Source of the DNA: Gammaproteobacteria bacterium
GTDB lineage: Bacteria > Pseudomonadota > Gammaproteobacteria > Pseudomonadales > Porticoccaceae
Length of the DNA: 64,000 nucleotides
Assembly (NCBI GenBank): GCA_018069465.1
Contig: JAGPUW010000008.1
Span: 62,001 to 126,000 of the forward strand
Direction: 5' to 3'
Shown here: positions 23,667 through 32,841 of the stretch, in pieces
Layout of the letters: the number at the start of each line of letters is the position of its first letter
How positions within the stretch are numbered: position 1 is the first letter of the stretch
Program-made: the position numbers and the translations under genes
The notes under the pieces: model-generated
Databases searched by the model: none
What the model saw: the letters and a program-made list of their open reading frames with translations, nothing else
Told to the model about the DNA's origin: nothing

Positions 23667-25307
23667 ATGGAAAGAGAATATATGGAATACGACGTCGTCA
23701 TTGTTGGCGCCGGTCCCGCCGGGCTCTCAGCGGCCTGTCGTCTGCGCCAGTTAAATCCCGAGACGACGGTCTGTGTTGTCGAAAAAGGCTCTGAAGTCGG
23801 CGCACATATTCTCTCCGGTGCGGTGTTTGAACCCACTGCCCTCAATGAACTCTTCCCCGACTGGAAAGAAAAGGGCGCGCCCCTGCACACCCCGGTAGAA
23901 GGTGATGACATTTATGTGCTCACCAGCCAGGAGAAAGGCATCAAGGTGCCCTCTTTGTTTGTGCCCAAAACTATGCACAACGAAGGCAACTACATTATCA
24001 GTCTCGGCAATCTCTGCCGCTGGCTGGCTGAACAAGCGGAGGCACTCGGTGTTGAGATCTTCCCCGGTTTTGCCGCCGCCGAAATCGTCTATCACGACGA
24101 CGGTAGTGTAAAAGGCATTGCCACCGGCGATATGGGCCTCAATGTCGACGGTGAGCAAAAAGATAGCTATATGCAGGGCATGGAGCTACACGGCAAGTAC
24201 ACCCTGTTTTCTGAGGGCTGTCGCGGTAGTCTGGGTAAACAGCTGATCGAGAAATTCAAACTCGATGCCGGTAAAGACCCCCAGCACTACGGCATCGGCA
24301 TTAAAGAAATCTGGAAGGTCAGCGACGAACAGCACCAGCAGGGCCTGGTTGTTCACAGCGCTGGCTGGCCACTGGACGAGAGCAAGTCGGCAGGCGGTGC
24401 CTTTGTTTATCATCTCGAAGACAACCAGGTGGCATTGGGCCTGATCACCGATCTGTCCTACTCCAATCCCCACCTCAGCCCCTTTGATGAATTTCAGCGC
24501 TTTAAACATCACCCCATCGTTAAGCAATATATTGAAGGTGGTGAGCGCATCGCCTATGGCGCACGAGCGCTGGCCAAGGGTGGCTTGCAATCGCAGCCAC
24601 GCATGAGCTTTGCTGGCGGTCTGCTTATTGGTGACGATGCCGGCACCATGAACTTTGCTAAAATCAAAGGTAATCACACGGCGATGAAGTCCGGCATGAT
24701 TGCCGCAGAAGTGGTCAGCGCTGCACTGGGTAAAGAGCAGGCTGGCACGGAACTCACTGAGTACGCCACAGCCTATGAGAATTCCTGGGCCTATAAAGAG
24801 CTGCATGTGCAGCGTAACTTTGGCCCCGCTCAGCACAAATGGGGCAATATCATCGGTTCCGCTTTTGCCTTTATCGACATCAATATTTTCAACGGCAATC
24901 TACCGTTCACTCTGAAAGATCCAAAGCCCGATCACGCACAGATGAAACCGGCTAGTGAGTGTAAGAAAATTGACTACCCCAAACCCGATGGCAAGCTCAG
25001 TTTTGACAAGCCCTCTTCAGTGTTTCTGTCCAACACTAACCACGAAGAAGACCAGCCCTGCCATCTGAAATTGACGGATGACAGTATTCCTTTGGCCAAG
25101 AATCTGCCTTTATATGACGAGCCGGCACAGCGTTACTGCCCTGCAGGCGTTTATGAAGTGCTCGAAGATGAAGCCGGCGAAAAAATCTTTCAGATTAACG
25201 GTCAGAACTGTGTGCACTGTAAAACCTGCGATATTAAAGATCCGGCACAAAACATCACCTGGGTAACCCCCGAAGGCACAGGTGGGCCAAACTACCCGAA
25301 TATGTAA
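23667..25307 (+). CDS. etfD: Electron transfer flavoprotein-ubiquinone oxidoreductase
   Basis: The 546-residue membrane-associated flavoprotein passes electrons from reduced ETF to ubiquinone. The N-terminal FAD motif is VVIVGAGPAGLSAACRL. A GGLQSQPRMSFAGGLLIGDD segment marks the ETF-QO family. The C-terminal ferredoxin-like domain carries the cysteines of the 4Fe-4S cluster (CPAGVYE, then CVHCKTCDIKDP). ATG at 23667 is preferred over the GTG at 23664 because GGAGG (23655-23659) lies 7 nt before it. It stands divergent from etfBA and ends in a clear terminator. Confidence 0.97.
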   Translation: MEREYMEYDVVIVGAGPAGLSAACRLRQLNPETTVCVVEKGSEVGAHILSGAVFEPTALNELFPDWKEKGAPLHTPVEGDDIYVLTSQEKGIKVPSLFVPKTMHNEGNYIISLGNLCRWLAEQAEALGVEIFPGFAAAEIVYHDDGSVKGIATGDMGLNVDGEQKDSYMQGMELHGKYTLFSEGCRGSLGKQLIEKFKLDAGKDPQHYGIGIKEIWKVSDEQHQQGLVVHSAGWPLDESKSAGGAFVYHLEDNQVALGLITDLSYSNPHLSPFDEFQRFKHHPIVKQYIEGGERIAYGARALAKGGLQSQPRMSFAGGLLIGDDAGTMNFAKIKGNHTAMKSGMIAAEVVSAALGKEQAGTELTEYATAYENSWAYKELHVQRNFGPAQHKWGNIIGSAFAFIDINIFNGNLPFTLKDPKPDHAQMKPASECKKIDYPKPDGKLSFDKPSSVFLSNTNHEEDQPCHLKLTDDSIPLAKNLPLYDEPAQRYCPAGVYEVLEDEAGEKIFQINGQNCVHCKTCDIKDPAQNITWVTPEGTGGPNYPNM

Positions 25308-25328
25308 GGCTTAAATAAAGCCCAATGC

Positions 25329-25386
25329 AATCTCGAACAAGCCTGTCAACATTACTTGTTAACAACGCTTGTTCGAGATTTTTATA
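25329..25386 (+). terminator. Rho-independent terminator after ETF-QO gene
   Basis: A 14-bp stem (AATCTCGAACAAGC / GCTTGTTCGAGATT) encloses a smaller imperfect palindrome and is followed by TTTTTAT. It ends the ETF-QO transcript before the convergent transporter gene. Confidence 0.85.
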
Positions 25387-25540
25387 AAAGAATAAAAACA
25401 GTTCATTAAGCCCGCTAGTCTGCCCTCACCTCCCCCTGCATACATTCAGTTACCACCTTTTCACTCAGTACCTGTTTAACAGTACTGCACGATCCCGACC
25501 TCTGTGCTTACTGGGTCGAGTATGGTGATCAGCTGATGTA

Positions 25541-27298
25541 TTAAGACGCCCTCGGCGCCTCCAGCGTGCGGCGTGTGAGATCGGGTTTGATGCTGGACAC
25601 CGCATCGAAGTGCGACAGATGAACCTTGCCGCTCAACTGTTCGAGAAAATGCGAGCGCTTCAAGCGATCCATCACCGGGCCCTTCACCTCGGACAGATGT
25701 AAGGTGACCCCACCATCCCAAAGCCGATTGTTGATTGCCTCAAGGCTTTCGAGTGCCGATGAGTCAATGGTGTTCACTGCCGGGCATTCGAGGATGACAT
25801 GGAGGATCGCCGGGCTGGCCGCTACCGACTCATTGACGAGCTCCTCCAGAAAGCGCGCGTTCGGGAAGTAGAGACTTTCGTCCACCCGCAGCGAGAGAAT
25901 TTCCGGGTCGGTTACCACGTCATGGCGCGCCACATTGCGAAAACTCATAGTCCCCGGAATTTGCCCCACGACGGCGACATGGGGTTTCGAGGTCTGATAG
26001 AGGTGGAGGAATATCGACAGGCCGACGCCAGCAATAAGCCCCGCCTCCACACCCGCAATCAGGGTGAGGATGATCGTGGCCACCATCGCCGCACCATCGG
26101 CCCGAGAATAACGCCAGGTGTCCTTGATCGCGCCGAGATTGACCAGCGATAGCACGGCAACAATGATGGTCGCAGCGAGGGTGGCGTTGGGGAGAAAATA
26201 AAGCAGCGGCGTCAGGAACAGCGTAGCTAAGGCAATACCGATCGCCGTGAAGGCGCCAGCCGCCGGCGTCTCGGCACCGGCGTCAAAGTTCACCACGGAG
26301 CGTGAAAAGCCACCGGTGACGGGAAAGCCACCCGATACAGCTGAACCAAAGTTAGACATGCCGAGGGCGATCAATTCCTGATCCGGATCTACACGCTGAC
26401 GGCGTTTTGCAGCGAGCGTCAGGGCGACCGAAATTGACTCCACGTAACCGACGATGGATATCAGTAGCGCCGGCACCAGGAGCTTAGCCCAGAGGCCCAT
26501 CTCGAACGACGGCAGGGTCAGCTCCGGCAAACCCTGGGGAACCGTGCCGACAATCTTGACACCGTGCTCGCTCAGACCGAAACCCCAAACGGCAGCAGTG
26601 GTCACGGCAATTGCTGCCACCGGGCCCACTTTCGCCAGAATATCGGCAATACGTTCACCCAGCCCAAGCTTGAGTAAAAGCGGTTTGAGCCCACGGCGAA
26701 CCCAAAATAGAAAGGCCAGTGATGTCAGGCCAATCCCCGCGGTATAGGGATTAATAGCGCCGAGATTGGGCACCATGCTTTGCACGATAGCGACGAAACT
26801 TTCGCCGTGTGCGTGGATGCCGAGCACGGGCGCAAACTGGCCGACCGCAATCTGAATGGCAGACGCTGTAATGAAACCTGAAATAACCGGATGGCTGAGA
26901 AAATTGGCGAGAAAGCCCAGCCGCAACAGGCCCATGGCAAGCAGCAGCAAGCCCGAAATCATCGCCAGCGCCACCGCTGCGCCCAAATACTCTGGTGTAC
27001 CTTGTGTGGCGACCTGGCCTGCCGCAGCTGCTGTCATCAGACTGGCCACGGCTACAGGGCCAACCGCTAGCGCCCGAGAGGTGCCGAAGACCGCATAAAG
27101 CAACAGTGGCGCCATTGAGGCATACAGCCCCACCTGTGGCGGCAGCCCGGCCAGCAGCGCATAGGCCAGCGACTGGGGGATTAGCATCACGGTTACAATG
27201 CACGCCACCACCAGATCGTTGACCAGTGTTTGCCGCGAATATTCTGCGCCCCAAGTTAAAATCGGCAAGTATTTATGCAGTGATTTCATGACATTCAA
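25541..27298 (-). CDS. SulP family inorganic anion transporter with STAS domain
   Basis: A 585-residue SulP/SLC26-type permease. The N-terminal membrane domain has the family signature region VTVMLIPQSLAYALLAGLPP followed by about 10-12 hydrophobic segments, including GGFPVTGGFSRSVVNFDAGA. The C-terminal STAS domain (about residues 445-560) contains LHVILECPAVNTIDSSALESL. These proteins move sulfate, bicarbonate or other anions. It is the last gene of a six-gene minus-strand run, 46 bp after the CPA1 antiporter. In that setting, with a rhodanese fusion and a desulfinase-like protein, transport of sulfate or a related sulfur oxyanion is a plausible but unproven role. Confidence 0.93.
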   Translation of the reverse strand: MNVMKSLHKYLPILTWGAEYSRQTLVNDLVVACIVTVMLIPQSLAYALLAGLPPQVGLYASMAPLLLYAVFGTSRALAVGPVAVASLMTAAAAGQVATQGTPEYLGAAVALAMISGLLLLAMGLLRLGFLANFLSHPVISGFITASAIQIAVGQFAPVLGIHAHGESFVAIVQSMVPNLGAINPYTAGIGLTSLAFLFWVRRGLKPLLLKLGLGERIADILAKVGPVAAIAVTTAAVWGFGLSEHGVKIVGTVPQGLPELTLPSFEMGLWAKLLVPALLISIVGYVESISVALTLAAKRRQRVDPDQELIALGMSNFGSAVSGGFPVTGGFSRSVVNFDAGAETPAAGAFTAIGIALATLFLTPLLYFLPNATLAATIIVAVLSLVNLGAIKDTWRYSRADGAAMVATIILTLIAGVEAGLIAGVGLSIFLHLYQTSKPHVAVVGQIPGTMSFRNVARHDVVTDPEILSLRVDESLYFPNARFLEELVNESVAASPAILHVILECPAVNTIDSSALESLEAINNRLWDGGVTLHLSEVKGPVMDRLKRSHFLEQLSGKVHLSHFDAVSSIKPDLTRRTLEAPRAS

Positions 27299-27344
27299 CA
27301 GGCGATTAATGCAGCGGCGATCATATGAAGTCTCTTATTTGAAG

Positions 27345-28550
27345 TCAGTTTTTAGTCATTGCAGCTTGACGCCGCAATCGAGCCACCCAGGGGTTTGCCG
27401 TGAGCCCATGGAAGACAACGCTCAATAAAACGGCGCATACCGCTGTGGCAACAATTTCTTCCATTGCCACGAGTTCATACTCCATCACAATCACCCCAAA
27501 GACGATAGTGGCGAGACCCCGCGGCCCAAACCAGCCCATAAATAAGCGCGACTCGGAACCAAGTGTGGTGCCCACCAGACTGAGCCATACGGGCAGCATG
27601 CGTAATAGCGTCAGGCTGGCGATGGCATAGGTCCATGTCTTCCAGCTGAAATGTGGCCAGGTGTTGGTTAAAATAACGGCACCAAACAATACCCATACCA
27701 ATACGGAGAGTAGATCCGCAAAACCCTCGTTGTGCTCGAGGTAGCTGTGTTTGTTTTCAAGTAAAGGCCCGGCGATTAAGCCGCAAACAAAGGCCGCGAT
27801 AAAGCCGCTACCACCTAATTCTTGCGCCATGGTAAATGCCAATACCGCCAGGCTCATCAGCGTGAGTTGATCCCACAAGGGTGAATTCCACTTGCGTTTG
27901 ATAGCAACTTTCATCAATGCTGCTGAAATATAAGCTAGGCCTGCTCCCACCAATAAGCCAATACCAATTTCTTCGAGTATCACCAGCAAGGCATGGGCCA
28001 CAGTACCGTGCCCTTCTTCAATGGGTGCGACTATTGCCAATAGAATCAATAATAGCGGGACACAGATACCGTCATTAAGGCCACTTTCCATATTTAAGCC
28101 TTCGCGCATGGGTGCTGGTACGGCGGGATTGGTGACTACTGCTTTGCCCAAAGCGGCATCGGTGGGCGCTACGATGGTGGCTAATATGGCGACTTCCAAC
28201 CACGGCATATCATCAAATAACAGTAAGCCAAAGCCCCAGCCCGATAACAAACACAAGGGCAAACCAATCAGCAATAACCGTGAAGGCAGCCAGTTGTAGG
28301 TGCGCAAGACCTTGAAGTTAACATTGGCTGCGTCGGTAAATAGCACAATCGCCAGGGTGATTTCCGCGATGACACCAATGCCGGGGCCTCTAATCTGAAA
28401 ATGCAGCACATCGAGTACGGCCGGCCCGAACAAGATGCCGACCAGTACGAACATCAAGGCGCCGTGAATCCAGCGCGATTCCAGACGGCCAGCAAAAACG
28501 CTGTAAACAAACAGGAATGCGCACATAAATAGTAAATTGTGATAAAACAT
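27345..28550 (-). CDS. CPA1-type sodium/proton antiporter
   Basis: The 401-residue membrane protein has 11-12 hydrophobic segments and the CPA1/NhaP hallmarks LAIVLFTDAANVN, ATIVAPTDAALGKAVV and MESGLNDGICVPLLL, in which the PTDA and GLNDG motifs supply ion-binding acidic residues. It probably exchanges Na+ or K+ for protons across the inner membrane. It lies between the SulP and BASS transporter genes on the same strand. Secondary transporters of this kind next to sodium-coupled symporters can support sodium cycling in marine bacteria. Confidence 0.9.
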   Translation of the reverse strand: MFYHNLLFMCAFLFVYSVFAGRLESRWIHGALMFVLVGILFGPAVLDVLHFQIRGPGIGVIAEITLAIVLFTDAANVNFKVLRTYNWLPSRLLLIGLPLCLLSGWGFGLLLFDDMPWLEVAILATIVAPTDAALGKAVVTNPAVPAPMREGLNMESGLNDGICVPLLLILLAIVAPIEEGHGTVAHALLVILEEIGIGLLVGAGLAYISAALMKVAIKRKWNSPLWDQLTLMSLAVLAFTMAQELGGSGFIAAFVCGLIAGPLLENKHSYLEHNEGFADLLSVLVWVLFGAVILTNTWPHFSWKTWTYAIASLTLLRMLPVWLSLVGTTLGSESRLFMGWFGPRGLATIVFGVIVMEYELVAMEEIVATAVCAVLLSVVFHGLTANPWVARLRRQAAMTKN

Positions 28551-28760
28551 TTTGCCTTATCCTCGGTGATTCAATGGCATCGGTTTTGATACCGTGTGCC
28601 TGCTGTTTTGAGCAAAGCCCATATCTAAACCTGCTTTGTCATTATCTGCTGGATACGAAGAACTGCTTTGAGAGCTACTTTGAGAGCCACTTTGAGAAGG
28701 CCTCAAGTAATTCAAGCAGTCTCTCAGTATGCTATTTATTGAAAACACCTCAGGCCTTCG

Positions 28761-29639
28761 TCATGCAGTTTCGGCATTAGTCGTTTTATCATGCAGTCTG
28801 GCGAAAATTTGGGCGCCAATTGCCGCGAGGACCACAGACCACAAGGTCCACATGATAACCATCACGGTGATGCGTGGGTCCGCGTCTGGAATAGCGAGCG
28901 CCGCCGCTAACACCGCTGCGATGTTACGAGTGCCCATCCCCAGCGCCATCACACTTCGTTGATTTTGCTTCATGCCGAAGCCGATGCGATAGCTTATTAG
29001 TGCCATGATGACCATAAACAAGGTCATTGAGAGCAATGCCAGGCTACCAGCCGTATCGAGCATGCCCTGGCCATAGATCACCAAACACCAAATAATGGTC
29101 AGTAGTGTAGCGAGCATGGCGAAGCCCTTCGCCGCCGGAAAGATCCGGCTTGCCATCGCCCCCGCGTAATGGCGGAATGCGGCTCCGATGATCAGTGGCA
29201 GAAGTATGGTCAGCAGCAGGGGTTTCGCGAGACTCCAGGTATCTATTGCCAGTCCCTCGATCAATAGCGGAGCCATCGTTGGCATAAATATCACTGTGCC
29301 GATGACCACCAGCGGTATAAAGGCTCCGGTGAAACCGGCTTCCCCTCGGGCCTTTACTACCATCTGCTGGAGGAAGGGTGCACAGGGTGCAAGGCTAGCG
29401 AGGATCACGACGATGGCATAGGGTTCATCCAGCGGCAGCACCCAGGTGATAAGCACACCTAATGCCGGGCCGAGCACCCAGCCCCACACAAAGATTAGCA
29501 CCATGGCTTTTTTATTTCGCAAAGCCACCATCACTTCGGATATGTTGACCTGCAGACCCATGGCTGCGAGGTTCGAAACGGTGAAGACTAATACCAGTGC
29601 TGGAAATGTAGTCTGAAGAAATTCCATGAAAGCGTTCAT
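28761..29639 (-). CDS. Bile acid:sodium symporter (BASS) family transporter
   Basis: A 292-residue membrane protein with about nine hydrophobic segments. The region ILASLAPCAPFLQQMVVKARGE and the later VMALGMGTRNIAAVLAAAL match the two crossover motifs of the BASS fold that coordinate Na+ ions. BASS members import organic anions such as pyruvate, pantoate, bile acids or sulfonated compounds; the substrate cannot be read from sequence. It precedes the antiporter gene by 210 bp and follows the CoA-disulfide reductase gene. The context allows a sulfonate or organic acid substrate. Confidence 0.85.
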   Translation of the reverse strand: MNAFMEFLQTTFPALVLVFTVSNLAAMGLQVNISEVMVALRNKKAMVLIFVWGWVLGPALGVLITWVLPLDEPYAIVVILASLAPCAPFLQQMVVKARGEAGFTGAFIPLVVIGTVIFMPTMAPLLIEGLAIDTWSLAKPLLLTILLPLIIGAAFRHYAGAMASRIFPAAKGFAMLATLLTIIWCLVIYGQGMLDTAGSLALLSMTLFMVIMALISYRIGFGMKQNQRSVMALGMGTRNIAAVLAAALAIPDADPRITVMVIMWTLWSVVLAAIGAQIFARLHDKTTNAETA

Positions 29640-29740
29640 TGTCCGTTTCCTTTCCAGCTAATCCTTTCCAGAAAAGCTATGTTGTTGCCAAAGTTGTTGC
29701 TAAAGCTGTTCACCTGCTGCCTACACTGCGGGTGGGCTGG

Positions 29741-31444
29741 CTATTTGGTTTTATCCAGGATGTGAATATTCCTGGATAGCGTGCCACCCGATAGATTGCG
29801 AACGTTAAATCCGCTCTGCATCAGCAAACAGCTTGCGTAGTAGGCACGCTGTGCAGAGCGACAAACAAGGTGGATTTCTTTATCGAGGGGAAGCTCAGCC
29901 AGACGTGAGCGAAGTTGCCCCAGGGGAATGTTGACCGCACCGGGCACGTCTTCCACCGCCAATTCCACCGGCTCGCGAACATCCAGCAGGAAGGCATCAT
30001 CCGTAGCGTCCCAGTGGCTGACTGGCATTTCACCCTGCAGGATATTGGCTGCGACCATGCCGGCAAAGTTGACCGGATCCTTCGCGCTACCAAATTGCGG
30101 TGCGTAGCAGAGTTCGGCTTCCTCCAGGTCGTACACGGTGGCGCCCATCTGGATGGCCATGGCCAGCGCGCTAATGCGCTTGTCGACCGCCGGGCCGTCC
30201 TCGCCCTGCGCCTGAGCGCCCAGAACCTTGCCATCCGATTTGCGAAAGATTACTTTTAAACCAATCATTGTGGCGCCGGGATAGTATCCGGCGTGTGAGT
30301 TCGGATAGAGATAGACCTTCTCATAATCCGTATCACCGGCTGCTATGAGCATCTTTTCGCTGACACCCGTCCAGGCGGCGGCACCGCCGAACAAGCCAAT
30401 AATCGCCGTTCCCTGAGTACCCCGGAAGTGGGCGTCGCGCCCGCTAATCACGTCGGCTGCAATCCGCCCTTGTCGATTCGCAGGGCCGGCCAGCGCAATC
30501 AGGCTCCACGCCCCGGTGACAAAATCTTTAACTTCTATGGCATCGCCTACGGCCAAAATATCCGGGTCACTGGTACGCATCTGGTCGTCAACGCGAATAC
30601 CGCCGCAGTCGCCGATCTCCAGATCTGCCGTTTTCGCGAGATCCGTTTCTGGTCGAACCCCGATAGCAAGAATCACCACTTGGGCAATGTGCGTTTTCCC
30701 GGAAATGGTTTTAACGTTAATCGATCCGTTCTCAAGTTGCTCGAACTCAGCCGCGCCGTCACCCAGCTCAAGTTGCACGCCGTGCCTCACCAGAAAGCCC
30801 TCAACCGTCACCGCGATTTCCGGGTCCAATGGCCCGAGGATCTGCGGAAGCTTCTGCAACACCGTAACTTCAAAGCCCAGATGGATAAGATTTTCGGCCA
30901 TCTCCAGGCCGATGAAACCACCGCCCACGACCACCGCTCGCCTGGGGGGCTTCACCATCTGGATGCCGGAGTAGTTCGACATGCCAGCCAGAAAGCTCGT
31001 GCCCTCGTCCAGCCATTCCCGAATTGCCCTGACATCGGGTACGGTGCGCACCTGAAATATGCCCGGCAAATCAATGCCCGGTAATGGTGGATGGATCGAC
31101 GCTGCGCCCGGCGACAGCACTAGCTTGTCGTAAGATTCGGTGGTGATCTCGCCACTGCTGACATCGCGTAAATCAATGGTCTTGCTCTGCGTACAGATCG
31201 AAATAGCTTCGCAATGAGTGCGCACATCAATGCCGAATACGCTTCGAAACATCTGTTCAGATGCTACCAGCAGGCTCGACTCCTTCTCAATGACGCCGCC
31301 AACATAATAAGGCAGCCCGCAGTTTGCATAGGAAACATACGGCCCCTTCTCAACCATGATGATTTCGGCTTTTTCATCCAGTCTGCGTAGACGAGCTGCA
31401 CAGGACGCACCACCGGCGACGCCTCCAACAATAACGACTTTCAT
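29741..31444 (-). CDS. CoA-disulfide reductase/NADH oxidase-like flavoprotein fused to rhodanese
   Basis: A 567-residue pyridine nucleotide-disulfide oxidoreductase. The N-terminal FAD motif is VVIVGGVAGGASCAARLRRL. The single active-site Cys42 (YANCGLPYYVGG) is typical of CoA-disulfide reductase, persulfide reductase (Npsr) and NADH oxidase types, not of two-cysteine reductases. The NAD-binding motif is AVVVGGGFIGLEMAENL. A dimerisation domain follows, then a C-terminal rhodanese domain (about 465-560) with the loop CRSAQRA. CoADR-rhodanese fusions reduce persulfides and polysulfides or keep CoA thiols reduced. Being in the same run as a desulfinase-like protein and SulP supports a role in sulfur handling. 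Confidence 0.93.
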   Translation of the reverse strand: MKVVIVGGVAGGASCAARLRRLDEKAEIIMVEKGPYVSYANCGLPYYVGGVIEKESSLLVASEQMFRSVFGIDVRTHCEAISICTQSKTIDLRDVSSGEITTESYDKLVLSPGAASIHPPLPGIDLPGIFQVRTVPDVRAIREWLDEGTSFLAGMSNYSGIQMVKPPRRAVVVGGGFIGLEMAENLIHLGFEVTVLQKLPQILGPLDPEIAVTVEGFLVRHGVQLELGDGAAEFEQLENGSINVKTISGKTHIAQVVILAIGVRPETDLAKTADLEIGDCGGIRVDDQMRTSDPDILAVGDAIEVKDFVTGAWSLIALAGPANRQGRIAADVISGRDAHFRGTQGTAIIGLFGGAAAWTGVSEKMLIAAGDTDYEKVYLYPNSHAGYYPGATMIGLKVIFRKSDGKVLGAQAQGEDGPAVDKRISALAMAIQMGATVYDLEEAELCYAPQFGSAKDPVNFAGMVAANILQGEMPVSHWDATDDAFLLDVREPVELAVEDVPGAVNIPLGQLRSRLAELPLDKEIHLVCRSAQRAYYASCLLMQSGFNVRNLSGGTLSRNIHILDKTK

Positions 31445-31530
31445 TTAATGCTCTCTTCTTAATATTCAGTTTGGTCGCACAACATCCCCGCTGCTCAAGA
31501 AGCTGCTGATAGCGAATTTCACTTTAGCGG

Positions 31531-32787
31531 CTAATCCAGCACGCTCGGTGGTAGCAGGTGAGCAATCGAGCGCCTTGACGCAGAGGCGCGGGCGACGCGT
31601 TTGATGGCAATAACAAACGCCGCCGTACGCATATCAAGCTGATCCTGGCGAGCAAGCTCTGCCACGGCCCGATAGGCCTTGCGCATCACCTTGTCCAGTT
31701 CTTCTACCACCCGGGATTCCTCCCACTTGAACTGCTGGATGTTCTGGGTCCACTCAAAGTAACTGACAGTTACGCCGCCGGCATTGGCGAGAATATCGGG
31801 GATCACCGTGACACCCTTGTCGACTAGAATATCGTGTGCCTGCGCGGTGAGTGGCCCATTGGCCGCCTCCACGATAATAGATGCCTGCACATTGTTTGCG
31901 TTCGCCGCAGTAATGGCTTCTTCCATTGCGGCAGGAATCAATACCTCAGCCTTATAGGTGAGGACTTCATGCCCTTCGATGGCCACCGCCCCCGGGAACC
32001 CCTGCACCACGCCTTCTTCCTTCACCCAGGTAAGCAAGGCCGGAATATCGATTCCCTCGTCATTGGCGATGCCACCACTGACGTCGGACACGGCCACGAT
32101 TTTACCGCCCTGGGCAGCAATCAGCCGCGCGGCGTGGCTGCCAACATTACCGAAGCCCTGGATGGCGATAGTCACATCGGCAAGTTTGCGCTGGCTCTCG
32201 TGTAGACACTCTTGCAGCACATACATAACGCCGCGACCCGTCGCCTCATCCCGTCCCAGCGAGCCGAACAAGTCGACTGGCTTACCCGTTACCACGCCGG
32301 GACTGAAACCGTAGTACTTCGAGTACTCATCCATAATCCAGCCCATGACCTGAGCATTGGTATTGACGTCTGGCGCGGGGATATCGATGGTGGGGCCGAT
32401 AACTTCCTTGATCAGCCCCACGAAAGTGGTGGTGATCCGGTAAAGCTCTGCTTCACTGAGCTTGGACGGGTCGCAGTTGATCCCGCCCTTGGCGCCACCA
32501 TAGGGGATGTCAACGACGGCCGTTTTCCAGGTCATCAGGCTAGCCAGGCTGGAGGCATGGTCTTCGTCCATACTCGGGTGGTAACGCAAGCCACCCTTCA
32601 TTGGCCCGCGAGCAGAGTTGTGTTGAACCCGATAACCGAGGTGATGATGAAATTCGCCATCGTCACTCTCGGTAACGATTTCCACCCGCACCGAACGTTT
32701 CGGAGTCAACAAGATGGTGCGAAGGCGATCGTCCAGCCCAAGATGATCAGCGGCGCGATTAAAGAAAAAACTGACTGTGTCCAGCAT
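31531..32787 (-). CDS. Glu/Leu/Phe/Val family dehydrogenase (glutamate dehydrogenase)
   Basis: The 418-residue hexameric-type GDH has the catalytic lysine in PYGGAKGGINCDP (Lys100) with Lys64 and Lys88 in the substrate pocket, and a Rossmann domain with IQGFGNVGSHAARLI. It interconverts glutamate and 2-oxoglutarate plus ammonia; some members act on branched-chain or aromatic amino acids. In taurine and other aminosulfonate pathways GDH recycles amino groups, which fits this cluster, but a general nitrogen role is equally possible. It starts 54 bp after the end of the desulfinase-like gene. Confidence 0.93.
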   Translation of the reverse strand: MLDTVSFFFNRAADHLGLDDRLRTILLTPKRSVRVEIVTESDDGEFHHHLGYRVQHNSARGPMKGGLRYHPSMDEDHASSLASLMTWKTAVVDIPYGGAKGGINCDPSKLSEAELYRITTTFVGLIKEVIGPTIDIPAPDVNTNAQVMGWIMDEYSKYYGFSPGVVTGKPVDLFGSLGRDEATGRGVMYVLQECLHESQRKLADVTIAIQGFGNVGSHAARLIAAQGGKIVAVSDVSGGIANDEGIDIPALLTWVKEEGVVQGFPGAVAIEGHEVLTYKAEVLIPAAMEEAITAANANNVQASIIVEAANGPLTAQAHDILVDKGVTVIPDILANAGGVTVSYFEWTQNIQQFKWEESRVVEELDKVMRKAYRAVAELARQDQLDMRTAAFVIAIKRVARASASRRSIAHLLPPSVLD

Positions 32788-32841
32788 GTTGAATTCCCTA
32801 TCTGAAGGTTGGATACCTGTCCTTAGGCCGTTTGTTCCAAA

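Noticed and set aside
24186-24836. Minus-strand 216-codon open frame opposite the ETF-QO gene
   Set aside because: Shadow of a strongly conserved gene; no independent evidence.
30428-31084. Plus-strand 218-codon open frame opposite the CoA-disulfide reductase gene
   Set aside because: It is antisense to a complete flavoprotein with clear motifs and shows no domain features of its own.
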